From the NCBI GenBank assembly GCA_031553755.1, contig JAVBKZ010000061.1, forward strand, positions 51,234 through 115,233: a DNA stretch of 64,000 nt. Reading direction: 5' to 3'. Under the pieces are notes generated by a model, which made no database searches, was not told the origin of the DNA, and worked only from the letters and a program-made list of their open reading frames with translations. Both the position numbers and the translations under genes were made by a program. Position 1 is the stretch's first letter. Each line of letters starts with the position of its first letter. Origin of the DNA: JAIRVZ01 sp031553755. Lineage in GTDB: Bacteria > Bacteroidota > Bacteroidia > Bacteroidales > Azobacteroidaceae. Positions 27,879-37,201 of the stretch are shown here, in pieces.

Positions 27879-28820
27879 TTACAATGCCTTGATTTCTTTC
27901 AAAACATCGTTTGTTTTACGAACAGCGTCCGCGCTTTTGTTGAAAAGATCCTTTTCTTCCGCGTTTAATTCATAATTCAAGATTGTTTCAACGCCATTGC
28001 GGCCTAAAATGGTGGGAACGCCGATACAAATATCGTTTTGTCCGTATTCTCCTTCCAAATATACGCAACTCGGAATCATGCGTTTGTAGTTTTTTACGAT
28101 TGATTCGACCACATAAGCGCCTGCCGCTCCCGGAGCATACCATGCTGAAGTTCCGAGTAGTCCGGTTAAAGTAGCTCCACCAACCATTGTGTCGGCAACA
28201 ACTTTGTTTAACGCTTCCGCATCCATCAAAGAAGAAACCGGAGTTCCGTTGTAAGTAGCCAAACGTTTCAATGGAATCATAGTCGTATCGCCATGACCAC
28301 CGATTACGGTTCCTTCAACCTGAGCCGGATTTACGTTCAATGCTTTGCTGAGATAATATTTGAAACGAGAACTGTCTAATGCGCCACCCATACCGATTAC
28401 GCGATTTTTAGGAAGTCCGGTCGCTTTCAAAGTCAAATAAGTCATCGTATCCATCGGGTTGGAAATGATAACAAAAATAGCATCCGGAGAATATTTCAAA
28501 CAGCTTTCTACAACACTTTTTACAATGTTCGCGTTTACACCGATTAATTCTTCACGAGTCATTCCCGGTTTGCGGGGAATACCTGAAGTAACTACGATAA
28601 CATCAGAATTCGCTGTTTTTTCGTAGTCGTTCGTAACACCGGTAATGTTTGTTTCAAAACTCAATGTTTGAGCGGTTTGCATCATATCCATCGCTTTACC
28701 TTCAGCAACACCCTCTTTTACATCAAGCATCACGACTTCATCCGCGATTTTATTGAATGCCAATACATTTGCACATGTAGCGCCTACATTTCCCGCGCCA
28801 ACAACCGTAACTTTTGCCAT
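27879..28820 (-). CDS. mdh: Malate dehydrogenase
   Basis: The 313-aa NAD-dependent enzyme interconverts malate and oxaloacetate. The Rossmann motif VVGAGNVGAT is N-terminal. The mobile loop IPRKPGMTR carries Arg83 and Arg89; Arg at the discriminating position marks malate rather than lactate dehydrogenase. The catalytic His176 lies in GGHGDTTM. Length is typical of LDH-like MDH. A likely promoter (TAATTTTG on the minus strand, 28950-28957) lies about 130 nt upstream, and a terminator follows. Confidence 0.95.
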   Translation of the reverse strand: MAKVTVVGAGNVGATCANVLAFNKIADEVVMLDVKEGVAEGKAMDMMQTAQTLSFETNITGVTNDYEKTANSDVIVVTSGIPRKPGMTREELIGVNANIVKSVVESCLKYSPDAIFVIISNPMDTMTYLTLKATGLPKNRVIGMGGALDSSRFKYYLSKALNVNPAQVEGTVIGGHGDTTMIPLKRLATYNGTPVSSLMDAEALNKVVADTMVGGATLTGLLGTSAWYAPGAAGAYVVESIVKNYKRMIPSCVYLEGEYGQNDICIGVPTILGRNGVETILNYELNAEEKDLFNKSADAVRKTNDVLKEIKAL

Positions 28821-29023
28821 AACTGAATTTTATTAAAATATTAATTAGTTTTATTGTTTATGAATAGAGGAGTCAGAAGAAGTTAAACGAAGATAGGTGA
28901 AGATAAATATCCTACTTCCTGTTTTCAACTTTACCCGTTATTCCGGTTGCAAAATTACAATATTCAAACAGATTAAAGAAATATTTCTTTAATTTATTTT
29001 GATTGTGGAAAATTCATATTAAT

Positions 29024-29491
29024 TCAATTTTTCACAATCAAATCCAACTTGTCTTTGAAATATATGAAAACGAAAATAATCAACAAAAATCTCAGGAATT
29101 TCCCCACAAGCATAAAAAACGCGGAAGAATAAAAATTTGTCCGGTAAAAACCCAACGCGACAGCAAATAAATCTCCGATAAAAGGAACCCAAACCAATAA
29201 AGCCATCCAACTGCCATATTTATCTATTTTTCGTTTTTGTTTTTCGATGGTTGATTTTTTTATCCTGAACCATTTTTCCAACCATTCCCATTTGCCGATA
29301 TAGCCAACCCAATAGGAAGTTAATCCTCCTAACCAATTACCTAACGTGGCCCAAAACAAAGAAATCCAGGTATTACTGCCTAAGGTAAGATATCCGACGA
29401 ATAGCGCGTCAGAACTAAAAGGAACGACGGTTGCCGCCAAAAACGAACCTAAAAAAAGTCCTAAATAACCCCATTCGTTAAAAGCGATCAT
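29024..29491 (-). CDS. VTT/YqaA-family membrane protein (DedA-related)
   Basis: The 155-aa protein has four or five hydrophobic segments and the short form of the VTT/DedA architecture. It shows GSFLAATVVPFSSDAL near the N-terminus and LVWVPFIGDLFAVALGFYR as the second re-entrant motif. Members take part in lipid or small-molecule translocation, but this subfamily is uncharacterised. Its start overlaps the stop of the alpha/beta hydrolase by 4 bp (29488-29491), showing translational coupling. Confidence 0.85.
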   Translation of the reverse strand: MIAFNEWGYLGLFLGSFLAATVVPFSSDALFVGYLTLGSNTWISLFWATLGNWLGGLTSYWVGYIGKWEWLEKWFRIKKSTIEKQKRKIDKYGSWMALLVWVPFIGDLFAVALGFYRTNFYSSAFFMLVGKFLRFLLIIFVFIYFKDKLDLIVKN

Positions 29492-30876
29492 TTAATTTGT
29501 CTTTTTATCCACTGTGAAACTGTATCTAAAACGACAGGAGAAACTGTTTGTTCAATTTCGGCGTATTCATTTACCGAACCCGTTTTACATTCTTGAAACA
29601 AATGGTTTAATCCCGGAAATTCTATCGTTGTAACAGATTTATTGCCGGATTTTTGTAATGCGGATTTTATCCCTTCCAAATTTTCTTTAGCCGAAACTTG
29701 CAAGTCTTTTTCTCCATTTACAGCCAATACAGGGCATTTCACTTTTTTCAGGATAGTAGCCGGATCGTATTTTATAAAATATTGTGTCCATGGGCTTGAA
29801 GATTGAGCTACTAATGTCTTGATATATTTTTCCTTATTTTTTTCAGGAATGGAACCTTGCTCTATTTTTTGTTCAAAATATGCGGTCAGGTCAGTTTTTA
29901 ATTGATTATCATTCGTTGATTTTTTGATGATTTCATAAGCTCCTAAATTAATCTCTTTTGCCTTTGAAATATCACTATCTGTCATTCCTGATACTTTGCC
30001 AATCAATTCTTGTTGCTGTAGGAGTAATTGTTCTACCGGAATTCCGGGGCCAGCCAATAATACGATGAATGCTATATTTTTAGAACGGCTTGCAACCATC
30101 GGGGCAATCATTCCTCCTTCGCTATGGCCGATTAGTCCGATTTCCTTTTTATTGATTTCTTTTCTTCCTAACAGGTATTGAACGGCAGATTCTACATCTG
30201 TTGAAAAATCAAACGTGGTGGCGTTTTCGAAACTTCCAGTAGAAGAAGCGATCCCTCTATCGTCGAAACGCAAAACCGCGATACCGTTTTTAGTTAAATA
30301 ATCCGCCCAAATGAGAAAAGGTTTGTGTCCCATTAATTCTTCATTCCTGTCTTGAGCGCCACTGCCTGTTATTAATACTACGGCCGGAAAATTTCCTTCT
30401 TTTTGAGGGAGTGTCAATGTTCCGGCCAATACGACATTGGCTTTTTTATTCTCAATCCTGACTTCTTCTTCGTAATAAGAATATGGTTTTACAGGTTCTT
30501 GCGGACGATTTGCCTTTTTCTTTTCGACCGCTTTTCTTGAAAGGGTTAAAGGAAAAGACATTCCGTTTTGCCTGAAATTTCCATTTATAGTGCTATCATT
30601 ATCTAAATTTCCTTTATATTCAACGCCAATACCTGCAATGTTAAATTGTAATTGATTATTGTCGAAAGTTACCGAAGATACCGGAATCTTCATTGTTCCC
30701 TGATCCGGACTTTCCATTGTCGCGGCATATTCATCCAATGTTTTGTCAATATTAATTATAATTGTCAATTTCATTCCATGAACATCTAAAACACCATTCC
30801 ACCGGCCGGTTATGTCGTTTCCTGATGTTGATAATGAAATTATACTCATCAATAATATAGACAATATATTTTTCAT
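29488..30876 (-). CDS. Exported alpha/beta hydrolase
   Basis: The 462-aa protein has a signal peptide (1-19), a small beta-rich N-terminal domain (about 20-115) and an alpha/beta-hydrolase domain. The oxyanion region is LITGSGAQDRNE, the nucleophile Ser252 is in GHSEGG, and the acid and His are in GEKDLQV and GLNHLFQE. The arrangement resembles periplasmic esterases or peptidase-like hydrolases of Bacteroidetes. The substrate is unknown. It is coupled to the downstream VTT gene and starts 6 bp after the flavodiiron gene. Confidence 0.88.
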   Translation of the reverse strand: MKNILSILLMSIISLSTSGNDITGRWNGVLDVHGMKLTIIINIDKTLDEYAATMESPDQGTMKIPVSSVTFDNNQLQFNIAGIGVEYKGNLDNDSTINGNFRQNGMSFPLTLSRKAVEKKKANRPQEPVKPYSYYEEEVRIENKKANVVLAGTLTLPQKEGNFPAVVLITGSGAQDRNEELMGHKPFLIWADYLTKNGIAVLRFDDRGIASSTGSFENATTFDFSTDVESAVQYLLGRKEINKKEIGLIGHSEGGMIAPMVASRSKNIAFIVLLAGPGIPVEQLLLQQQELIGKVSGMTDSDISKAKEINLGAYEIIKKSTNDNQLKTDLTAYFEQKIEQGSIPEKNKEKYIKTLVAQSSSPWTQYFIKYDPATILKKVKCPVLAVNGEKDLQVSAKENLEGIKSALQKSGNKSVTTIEFPGLNHLFQECKTGSVNEYAEIEQTVSPVVLDTVSQWIKRQIK

Positions 30877-30882
30877 TTTGAA

Positions 30883-32076
30883 TTAATTTTGAAGTTTATC
30901 GGCAATTGCCCTCGCTAATTCGATGGCGGCTTCACACGATTTTTCATCCAACGATTGTTTCATTTCCGCGGGAACGCCCACGACTTCCCATCCGGAGGTT
31001 TCGGCGAATTCCGACAAACGTTTAACCGCGGCTCCCGCCCAAGTGAAAGAACCGAAATATCCGAAATAGCGTTTTTTTATTTCACGGCTTCCTAATTTCG
31101 ACAACAATGATTCGACTTCAGGATATAAATGGTTGTTGTAAGTCGGAGAGCCTACAATTAAAGTATTGTATTTGAAAACATCCCGGATGATATCGGAATG
31201 ATGGGATTTCGCGACATTGTGCATCACGATATTTTGTACCCCTTGAAGTGATAATTCCGAAGCGATAACTTCCGCCATTTGTTCGGTGTGTCCATACATG
31301 CTTCCATAAGCGATAACAATGCCCGATTCAGCCTCGTATTTACTCAGTTTGTCGTATATGCCAACCACTTTTTCGATATTTTCTTTTTGTGTCCAAACCG
31401 GACCATGAGTCGAGCAAACGGTTGCGATTTCGACTTCTGATAATTTGATTAAAGCTTTTTGTACGGGAGAACCGAATTTACCCACAATATTGGAATAATA
31501 ACGGATCATTTCGTCCCAATACCTGTCGGGATTGAGCTGTAAGTCGGTTATTCCTCCATCTAAAGTTCCGAAAGAACCGAAAGCGTCACCCGAAAAAATC
31601 GTTTTGTCGAGTGTGTCGTAGCACATCATGGTTTCAGGCCAATGCACCATCGGAGTGAGGTAAAAACGCAAAACATGCTTGCCTAAAGACAGTTCGTCTC
31701 CGTCTTTAATAACCCTTACATTATCGGTAATTCCGTAATATCCTTTGATCATATCGGCAGTACGCGCGTTACCGATAATTTCTATATCGGGATATTTAGT
31801 TCTTAACAACAACAATGAACCTGAATGGTCGGGTTCCATGTGGTTGATAATCAGGTAATCAGGATTTTTTCCGTTTAACGCTTTTTCTAATTTGGAGAAA
31901 AATACATCAGAATAACAAATATCGACTGTGTCGAATAACGCTGTTTTTTCGTCTAATAATAAATAAGAATTATATGAAACGCCTTGAGGTAGAGGCCATA
32001 AATTTTCGAATAAATTTTTGATACGGTCGTTTACTCCTACGTAAAAAAGGTCTTTTTTGATTTGAACTGGATACAT
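30883..32076 (-). CDS. Flavodiiron protein (FprA family A-type flavoprotein)
   Basis: The 397-aa cytosolic protein reduces oxygen or nitric oxide to protect anaerobic metabolism. The metallo-beta-lactamase-like domain carries the diiron ligands HMEPDH (79-84), SGDAFG and CSTHGPVW. The C-terminal flavodoxin domain (about 255-397) has YGSMYGHTEQMAE and the GSPTYNNHLYPE loop for FMN. Length is that of two-domain class A enzymes, so electrons must come from a separate rubredoxin or reductase. It starts a run with the alpha/beta hydrolase and VTT genes. Confidence 0.95.
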   Translation of the reverse strand: MYPVQIKKDLFYVGVNDRIKNLFENLWPLPQGVSYNSYLLLDEKTALFDTVDICYSDVFFSKLEKALNGKNPDYLIINHMEPDHSGSLLLLRTKYPDIEIIGNARTADMIKGYYGITDNVRVIKDGDELSLGKHVLRFYLTPMVHWPETMMCYDTLDKTIFSGDAFGSFGTLDGGITDLQLNPDRYWDEMIRYYSNIVGKFGSPVQKALIKLSEVEIATVCSTHGPVWTQKENIEKVVGIYDKLSKYEAESGIVIAYGSMYGHTEQMAEVIASELSLQGVQNIVMHNVAKSHHSDIIRDVFKYNTLIVGSPTYNNHLYPEVESLLSKLGSREIKKRYFGYFGSFTWAGAAVKRLSEFAETSGWEVVGVPAEMKQSLDEKSCEAAIELARAIADKLQN

Positions 32077-32136
32077 AAAATAAATTAATTAAGAATTGAC
32101 AACTGACAATTGACAGTTGATAACTGAAAAAACAAA

Positions 32137-32190
32137 GGTATAAAAATTATTATACATTTTTGTTTTTATACCAAAAAATGGTATATTTGT
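32137..32190 (+). promoter_or_regulatory. parDE promoter with paired inverted-repeat operator
   Basis: Four copies of a GGTATA/TATACC core form two inverted repeats: 32138-32142 with 32151-32155, and 32167-32173 with 32179-32185 (the second a perfect 7-bp palindrome with a 5-nt spacer). TTTG (32159-32162) and TATATTTG (32182-32189), 19 nt apart, form a canonical promoter whose -7 box overlaps the last half-site. This is as expected for autorepression by the antitoxin. Confidence 0.75.
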
Positions 32191-32212
32191 AAAAAATAAA
32201 AGACATATATTA

Positions 32213-32467
32213 ATGGCAAGAAATACATCCATATTATTAGGCGAATATTTTGATAATTTTATTAACAACCAAGTTAAATCCGGAAAATTTTCATCCGCAA
32301 GCGAAGTTGTAAGAACCGCTCTACGCCTTTTTGAACAGCAAGAAAATAGCAAAAAAATCCTTGTGAAGGAATTAGAGGCTGGAGAAAAATCAAAAATGAT
32401 ATCAAACTTCGACAGGAAAGAAGGGCTTGCAACGCTTCATTCCAAACATTTACAAGATGAAATGTAA
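32213..32467 (+). CDS. ParD-like antitoxin, CC2985 type
   Basis: The 84-aa protein has an N-terminal ribbon-helix-helix DNA-binding domain (RNTSILLGEYFDNFINNQV, SSASEVVRTALRLFEQQE) and a charged C-terminal tail that would wrap the toxin. Length fits type II ParD antitoxins. It should neutralise the downstream ParE and repress its own operon through the GGTATA repeats. Its end overlaps the toxin start by 11 bp. Confidence 0.92.
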   Translation: MARNTSILLGEYFDNFINNQVKSGKFSSASEVVRTALRLFEQQENSKKILVKELEAGEKSKMISNFDRKEGLATLHSKHLQDEM

Positions 32468-32756
32468 AATAAGTTCGAAGGCTTTTGAAGATATTGAAAA
32501 TATTTGGCTTTATACCCTCGAAACTTGGTCGGTAGAACAAGCGGACAGGTATTATAATTTGATTTTTGATGAAATCGAAAATATAGTCGAAAATCCATTA
32601 TTGGGAAGAGATTATGGAAATGTAAGAAAAGATTATCGATGTTCGAAAGTAAAATCGCATTTGATATTCTACAAATACACGAAATTAGGAAAAGTTGTCG
32701 AAATAATAAGAATCCTTCATCAAAGTATGGATATTGAAGAATGGATAAAAGACTAA
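32457..32756 (+). CDS. ParE-like toxin (RelE/ParE superfamily)
   Basis: The 99-aa toxin begins at ATG 32457 (MKCKISSKAFEDIENIW), not at the in-frame ATG at 32427, because 32457 gives the normal ParE length and overlaps the antitoxin by 11 bp. Motifs include WSVEQADRYYNLIFDEIE, NPLLGRDYGNVRKDYRC, HLIFYKY and the final IRILHQSMD. Canonical ParE toxins poison DNA gyrase. I see no truncation. Confidence 0.92.
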   Translation: MKCKISSKAFEDIENIWLYTLETWSVEQADRYYNLIFDEIENIVENPLLGRDYGNVRKDYRCSKVKSHLIFYKYTKLGKVVEIIRILHQSMDIEEWIKD

Positions 32757-32779
32757 GCGCTTGTAAATAAGAGCTAAAC

Positions 32780-33292
32780 ATGAAACTAACCCCTGAATTT
32801 TTTCAACGTGACGTGTTGCTTGTCGCGCCCGACTTGTTGGGGAAAATAATTGTGCGGAAATTCGAAAACGGAGATGTCGGGCGTTTCAGGATTACAGAGG
32901 TGGAAGCTTATCGCGGAGAAGAAGACAAAGCTTGCCATGCCGCCAAAGGACGCACAAAACGAACGGAAATCATGTATCATGAAGGAGGCCGGATTTATGT
33001 CTATTTCATATATGGAATGTATTGGATGTTGAATTTTGTGACCGGAAAAGAAAATCAACCGCAAGCGGTTTTGATTCGTGGCGTGGAAGGATATTCCGGT
33101 CCGGGAAAATTGACAAAACGCTTGCGAATAGATTCCCGATTTTATGGGCAATCCGTATTATCCGAAAATTTATGGATCGAAGACGATGGTTTTCATCCGC
33201 GATATAAACAAACTCCACGCGTTGGAATAAATTACGCGGGAGAATGGAAAGACAGGCCTTGGAGGTTTGTGGAAATGAAGAATGAAGAATGA
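32780..33292 (+). CDS. DNA-3-methyladenine glycosylase (AAG/MPG family)
   Basis: The 170-aa monofunctional glycosylase removes alkylated purines such as 3-methyladenine. Family motifs are all present: FFQRDVLLVAPDLLGK, ITEVEAYRGEEDKACHA, GGRIYVYFIYGMYWMLNFV, and QPQAVLIRGVEGYSGPGKLTK, with the catalytic Glu in TEVEAY. It is somewhat shorter than most members (about 190-210 aa) because the loop after VLIRG is reduced, not because of a break. It begins 23 bp after parE and may be read from the same promoter. Confidence 0.93.
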   Translation: MKLTPEFFQRDVLLVAPDLLGKIIVRKFENGDVGRFRITEVEAYRGEEDKACHAAKGRTKRTEIMYHEGGRIYVYFIYGMYWMLNFVTGKENQPQAVLIRGVEGYSGPGKLTKRLRIDSRFYGQSVLSENLWIEDDGFHPRYKQTPRVGINYAGEWKDRPWRFVEMKNEE

Positions 33293-33319
33293 ACCCCGTT
33301 ACCTATCACCTGTCAGTTG

Positions 33320-33736
33320 TTACCTGTCACCTGAAAACCAATTATCTATCGCGTATTTTCCAGGTCCTGTCAGAATCAAAACAACGAAAACAATTAAATA
33401 AAGAAAAGCCATTTCCCCATTGTTTTCGCCTGTTAGTTTAGCTCCGTGAGCAACAAAAAACGCGACCGACATATTAATGATTATCGGAATTAAAGCCAAT
33501 CGGTAAAGAAGTCCGGCAACTACGCCCATCGCGCAAAAAAATTCGGCAAAAACAACCAGATAGGCGGCAATCGAACCTCCCATTTGGGAAAAAGCTTGCG
33601 CCGTGGCATCGAAATTGCTTAATTTACCCCATCCGTGTGTTATCAGCATGCCCGCAAAAGAAAGACGCAATAATAATATGGCGATGGAAGTAATATCATT
33701 ATACGAATTTTTTGGAAATAAGAAATTTTTAATCAT
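33320..33736 (-). CDS. DoxX family membrane protein
   Basis: The 138-aa protein has four TM segments and the DoxX pattern: LLLRLSFAGMLITHGWGKL, an AEFFCAMGVVAGLLYRLALI segment, and a C-terminal YLIVFVVLILTGPGKYAID. DoxX-like proteins are small membrane proteins linked to quinone or sulfur redox functions, but most are uncharacterised. It is divergent from the phosphatase gene. Confidence 0.9.
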   Translation of the reverse strand: MIKNFLFPKNSYNDITSIAILLLRLSFAGMLITHGWGKLSNFDATAQAFSQMGGSIAAYLVVFAEFFCAMGVVAGLLYRLALIPIIINMSVAFFVAHGAKLTGENNGEMAFLYLIVFVVLILTGPGKYAIDNWFSGDR

Positions 33737-33789
33737 ATTTTTTTGTTATTTTATTGATATCATGACCTTAAAACAATCTAACTTAATTT

Positions 33790-34626
33790 ATGTTCAGTTT
33801 TTATCTTTTAGTTTTTATCTTTTCACTACCTTTACCATCGTATAAAAAACAAAACGATATGAACGAATACAAACAAAACTCATTTCAACAGAATGTTGAG
33901 AAAGTAAATGAAAAAATACAAGTTAGGCATTTACCATTGGAAGGCGCTTATAATGTGAGGGATTTAGGAGGATACAAAACCAAAGAAGGAAAAATAGTAA
34001 AATGGGGTAGGGTGTTTCGTTCAGGAGATTTGAATCATCTTACGGAAAATGATTTGAAATATTTATCGGAAATCCCTTTAAAAACATATATCGACTTCAG
34101 GGATTCTTCCGAAATAGAAATGGCGCCCGACGAAAAACCGGAAACTTTAATTCATGCCTACAATTTGCCGATTACAGCGGGGAACCTGATTGACATAAGT
34201 AAAATTACAGCGGAAACGATTCCAACCCTATTGGTTGATGTAAATAAAAGTTTTGTGAAAGATTGGCAAAATCCTTATACCGGTTTTTTCAAAATATTAA
34301 TGGACGAAAAAAAAGCTCCTTTATTATTCCATTGCTCTGCAGGAAAAGACAGGACTGGTTATGCCGCGGCTCTTTTTCTGGCGTCACTTGGGGTTGACAG
34401 GAAAACAATTGTCGATGATTATATGTTATCTGCTGTATATATGAAAGATAAATATGCTCAAATTATAAAAGCATATCCCATTTACGAACCATTATTGACT
34501 GTAAAAAAAGAGTATATAGAAGGCGCGTTAGGCATGATTGATGAGGATTTTGGAGGAATTGAAACCTATTTGACTAAATATCTCCATGTGGATTTGAATA
34601 AAATGAAACAACTTTATTTAGAGTAA
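33790..34626 (+). CDS. Tyrosine/serine phosphatase (Y_phosphatase3 family)
   Basis: The 278-aa enzyme has the dual-specificity phosphatase P-loop HCSAGKDRTG with nucleophile Cys182. Upstream motifs are GAYNVRDLGGYKTKEGK, GRVFRSGDLNHL and TYIDFRDSSEIE. The N-terminal 20 residues are hydrophobic and may form a signal peptide or anchor, but they lack a basic n-region. An alternative start at 33859 gives a cytosolic 255-aa form. Members dephosphorylate phosphotyrosine or phosphoinositides in vitro; the physiological substrate is unknown. Confidence 0.88.
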   Translation: MFSFYLLVFIFSLPLPSYKKQNDMNEYKQNSFQQNVEKVNEKIQVRHLPLEGAYNVRDLGGYKTKEGKIVKWGRVFRSGDLNHLTENDLKYLSEIPLKTYIDFRDSSEIEMAPDEKPETLIHAYNLPITAGNLIDISKITAETIPTLLVDVNKSFVKDWQNPYTGFFKILMDEKKAPLLFHCSAGKDRTGYAAALFLASLGVDRKTIVDDYMLSAVYMKDKYAQIIKAYPIYEPLLTVKKEYIEGALGMIDEDFGGIETYLTKYLHVDLNKMKQLYLE

Positions 34627-34640
34627 TCTAAATCTTTTCA

Positions 34641-34648
34641 TAACTTTG
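34641..34648 (+). promoter_or_regulatory. -7 box of topA promoter
   Basis: TAACTTTG followed by C is a standard Bacteroidetes -7 element, 26 nt before the topA start. The upstream -33 match is weak. Confidence 0.5.
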
Positions 34649-34674
34649 CGCCCTGAATTTAAAACAGAGGATGT

Positions 34675-37020
34675 ATGCAAAAAAATCTAGTTATTGTAGA
34701 GTCGCCCGCGAAAGCAAAAACCATAGAAAAATATTTAGGCAAAGAGTATAAAGTTTTGTCGAGCTATGGCCATATCCGCGATTTGAAAGATAAAGGATTA
34801 GGAATAGAAATTGAAAACAATTATAGACCTCAGTACATTATCCCTTCCGGAAAAGAATCCCTGGTTGAAAATTTGAAAAAAGAAGCCCTGAATTCCGAAA
34901 CTATTTGGTTGGCTTCCGATGAAGACCGTGAAGGAGAAGCTATAGCATGGCACTTATACGAAACGTTGGAACTTGATGAAAACAATACGAAAAGGATTGT
35001 ATTTCACGAAATTACGAAAAACGCGATCCTGCACGCGATAGAAAATCCAAGAAATATAGATTATAATTTAGTAGATGCGCAACAAGCCCGCAGGGTATTA
35101 GACCGCATTGTAGGATTCGAATTATCTCCCGTACTATGGAAAAAAATTCGTCCGTCTTTGTCTGCCGGACGAGTGCAATCTGTAGCCGTTCGGCTGATTG
35201 TAGAAAGGGAAAGGGAAATTAACGCGTTTCAATCGGAAGCGTATTACCGAGTAACTGCCGAATTTACGTTATCAGACGGAACAATCCTAAAAGCCGAATT
35301 ATCCCGCCGGTTAAAAACAAAAGAGGAAGCCAATCATTTGCTCGAACAATTAACAAAAGCGATATTTTCGATTGAAGATATTTCCGTAAAACCGGTAAAA
35401 AAATCTCCGGCTCCTCCGTTTACGACCTCCACATTGCAACAGGAAGCTTCCCGGAAAATGGGTTTTTCGGTATCCCAAACCATGTCGATCGCTCAAAAAT
35501 TATATGAATCCGGACATATCACCTATATGCGTACCGACTCGGTTAATCTTTCTTCGTTGGCAATATCAACATCCAAAAAAGAAATAGAAAAAGAGTATGG
35601 AGAAGAGTATGTAAAAGGTCGTCAGTTTCAAACCAAAAGCAAAGGCGCCCAGGAAGCTCACGAAGCTATTCGTCCTACTTATATGGATAAAAATACCATT
35701 AAAGGAACCGCGCAGGAACAACGCCTGTATGAATTGATATGGAAACGTACAATAGCATCGCAAATGGCCGACGCGGAACTGGAAAGGACAATCGTAACCA
35801 TCGACATTGATAATTGTCCGAAAGATAAATTCCAATTAACCGGAGAAGTGATTAAATTCGATGGATTTCTTCGTGTATATATGGAAGGTAACGATGATGA
35901 CAATGCGGAAGATAATGATTCAGGAATTATTCCTCCATTGAAAATCGATGAAAAATTGACTTTGATACAAGCTGTCGCGCAGGAACGTTTGTCACAACGT
36001 CCGGCAAGATATACCGAAGCCGGTTTAGTTCGGAAAATGGAAGAATTGGGAATCGGCCGTCCTTCTACTTACGCGCCTACGATTTCAACCATACAGAATA
36101 GGGATTATGTCGTAAAAGGGAACAAAGAAGGTGTAGAACATAATCTTACCACACTGACTTTGAGCAAAGGAAAAATAACTTCCAAAACAAAAAAAGAAAC
36201 AATAGGAGCGGATAAAGGAAAATTGATGCCAACCGATACCGGACTGGTAGTTAATGATTATTTGATGGAATATTTTCCTTCTATTTTAGATTATAATTTT
36301 ACGGCCGGAGTAGAAAAAGACTTGGATAAAGTGGCCGAAGGAGATGAAAAATGGACGCAAACAATCGATGATTTTTACCAGGTTTTTCATCCGATAGTAG
36401 AACAGGCTTCGGCTGCTAAAACAGAACATAAAATCGGGGAACGGATATTGGGCAATGACCCTGTTACAGGAAAGCCTGTTTCTGTGAAAATCGGACGTTA
36501 TGGACCATTTGTTCAAATCGGGCAAGCCGATGATGAAGAAAAACCTCAATTCGCGTCACTTGTTAAAGGGTTGTCAATCGAAACCATCACTTTGCCGGAA
36601 GCGTTAAAGCTATTCCAGTTTCCACGTGAAATTGGCGACATTAACGGAAAACCGGCGACGGCCGCGATTGGCCGTTTTGGTCCGTTTATCAAATATGACA
36701 ACTCGTATGTAACTATTCCTAAAACAATGAGTCCGCTTTCCATCACAATAGAAGAAGCTGAAAAATTAATCAAAGAAAAGCAAGAAAAAGAATCCCAACG
36801 GATTATCCAAACATTTACTCAGGATGATAAATTGCAGGTGCTGAACGGTCGTTTTGGCCCCTATATTAGTTACGACGGAGGTAATTATAAATTACCCAAA
36901 GATAAGGTCGCGGCAGAAATTTCTTACGATGAGTGCATGGAAATAGTTAAAAAAGCTCCTGAAAAAACAAGTGGCAAAAAAGGGAAAACAGCTAAAGCGA
37001 CTTCGAAAAAGAAAGGGTAA
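34675..37020 (+). CDS. topA: DNA topoisomerase I
   Basis: The 781-aa type IA topoisomerase relaxes negative supercoils. The TOPRIM domain opens with VIVESPAKAKTIEKYLG and has the metal-binding LASDEDREGEAIAWHL. The catalytic Tyr284 is in HITYMRTDSVNL. The C-terminus has no zinc-finger cysteines; instead three glycine-rich repeats (GRYGPFVQIG, GRFGPFIKYD, GRFGPYISYD) match the Bacteroidetes form, followed by a Lys-rich tail. Length is normal for this clade. Confidence 0.97.
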   Translation: MQKNLVIVESPAKAKTIEKYLGKEYKVLSSYGHIRDLKDKGLGIEIENNYRPQYIIPSGKESLVENLKKEALNSETIWLASDEDREGEAIAWHLYETLELDENNTKRIVFHEITKNAILHAIENPRNIDYNLVDAQQARRVLDRIVGFELSPVLWKKIRPSLSAGRVQSVAVRLIVEREREINAFQSEAYYRVTAEFTLSDGTILKAELSRRLKTKEEANHLLEQLTKAIFSIEDISVKPVKKSPAPPFTTSTLQQEASRKMGFSVSQTMSIAQKLYESGHITYMRTDSVNLSSLAISTSKKEIEKEYGEEYVKGRQFQTKSKGAQEAHEAIRPTYMDKNTIKGTAQEQRLYELIWKRTIASQMADAELERTIVTIDIDNCPKDKFQLTGEVIKFDGFLRVYMEGNDDDNAEDNDSGIIPPLKIDEKLTLIQAVAQERLSQRPARYTEAGLVRKMEELGIGRPSTYAPTISTIQNRDYVVKGNKEGVEHNLTTLTLSKGKITSKTKKETIGADKGKLMPTDTGLVVNDYLMEYFPSILDYNFTAGVEKDLDKVAEGDEKWTQTIDDFYQVFHPIVEQASAAKTEHKIGERILGNDPVTGKPVSVKIGRYGPFVQIGQADDEEKPQFASLVKGLSIETITLPEALKLFQFPREIGDINGKPATAAIGRFGPFIKYDNSYVTIPKTMSPLSITIEEAEKLIKEKQEKESQRIIQTFTQDDKLQVLNGRFGPYISYDGGNYKLPKDKVAAEISYDECMEIVKKAPEKTSGKKGKTAKATSKKKG

Positions 37021-37033
37021 ATGAGTATGAAGG

Positions 37034-37160
37034 GAGGATGTCCAAAAGTCATGTTAAGAACATTTGTCATTGCGGGCTTGACCCGCAATCTATTAAAATC
37101 AACAATGATTTATTAGAAGATCCCGCGTCAAGCGCGGAATGACAGGTTTTTGGGACAGTC
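37034..37160. repeat. Dispersed palindromic element, copy A
   Basis: This non-coding element sits between topA and the DUF5686 gene. Outer ends are inverted (GAGGATGTCC / GGGACAGTC). Inside are two hairpins, GCGGGCTTGACCCGC and CCCGCGTCAAGCGCGG, each flanked by GTCAT/ATGAC. It aligns along its length with copy B (63455-63587) in the opposite orientation. Confidence 0.85.
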
Positions 37161-37201
37161 TAAACTATTAACTCATAACCTACTTAGTATTCTCAATTTT
37201 T

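Noticed and set aside
32100..32119. Near-palindrome CAACTGACAATTGACAGTTG as part of the parDE operator
   Set aside because: It lacks the GGTATA core, lies outside the promoter and resembles a common intergenic repeat after the flavodiiron gene start.
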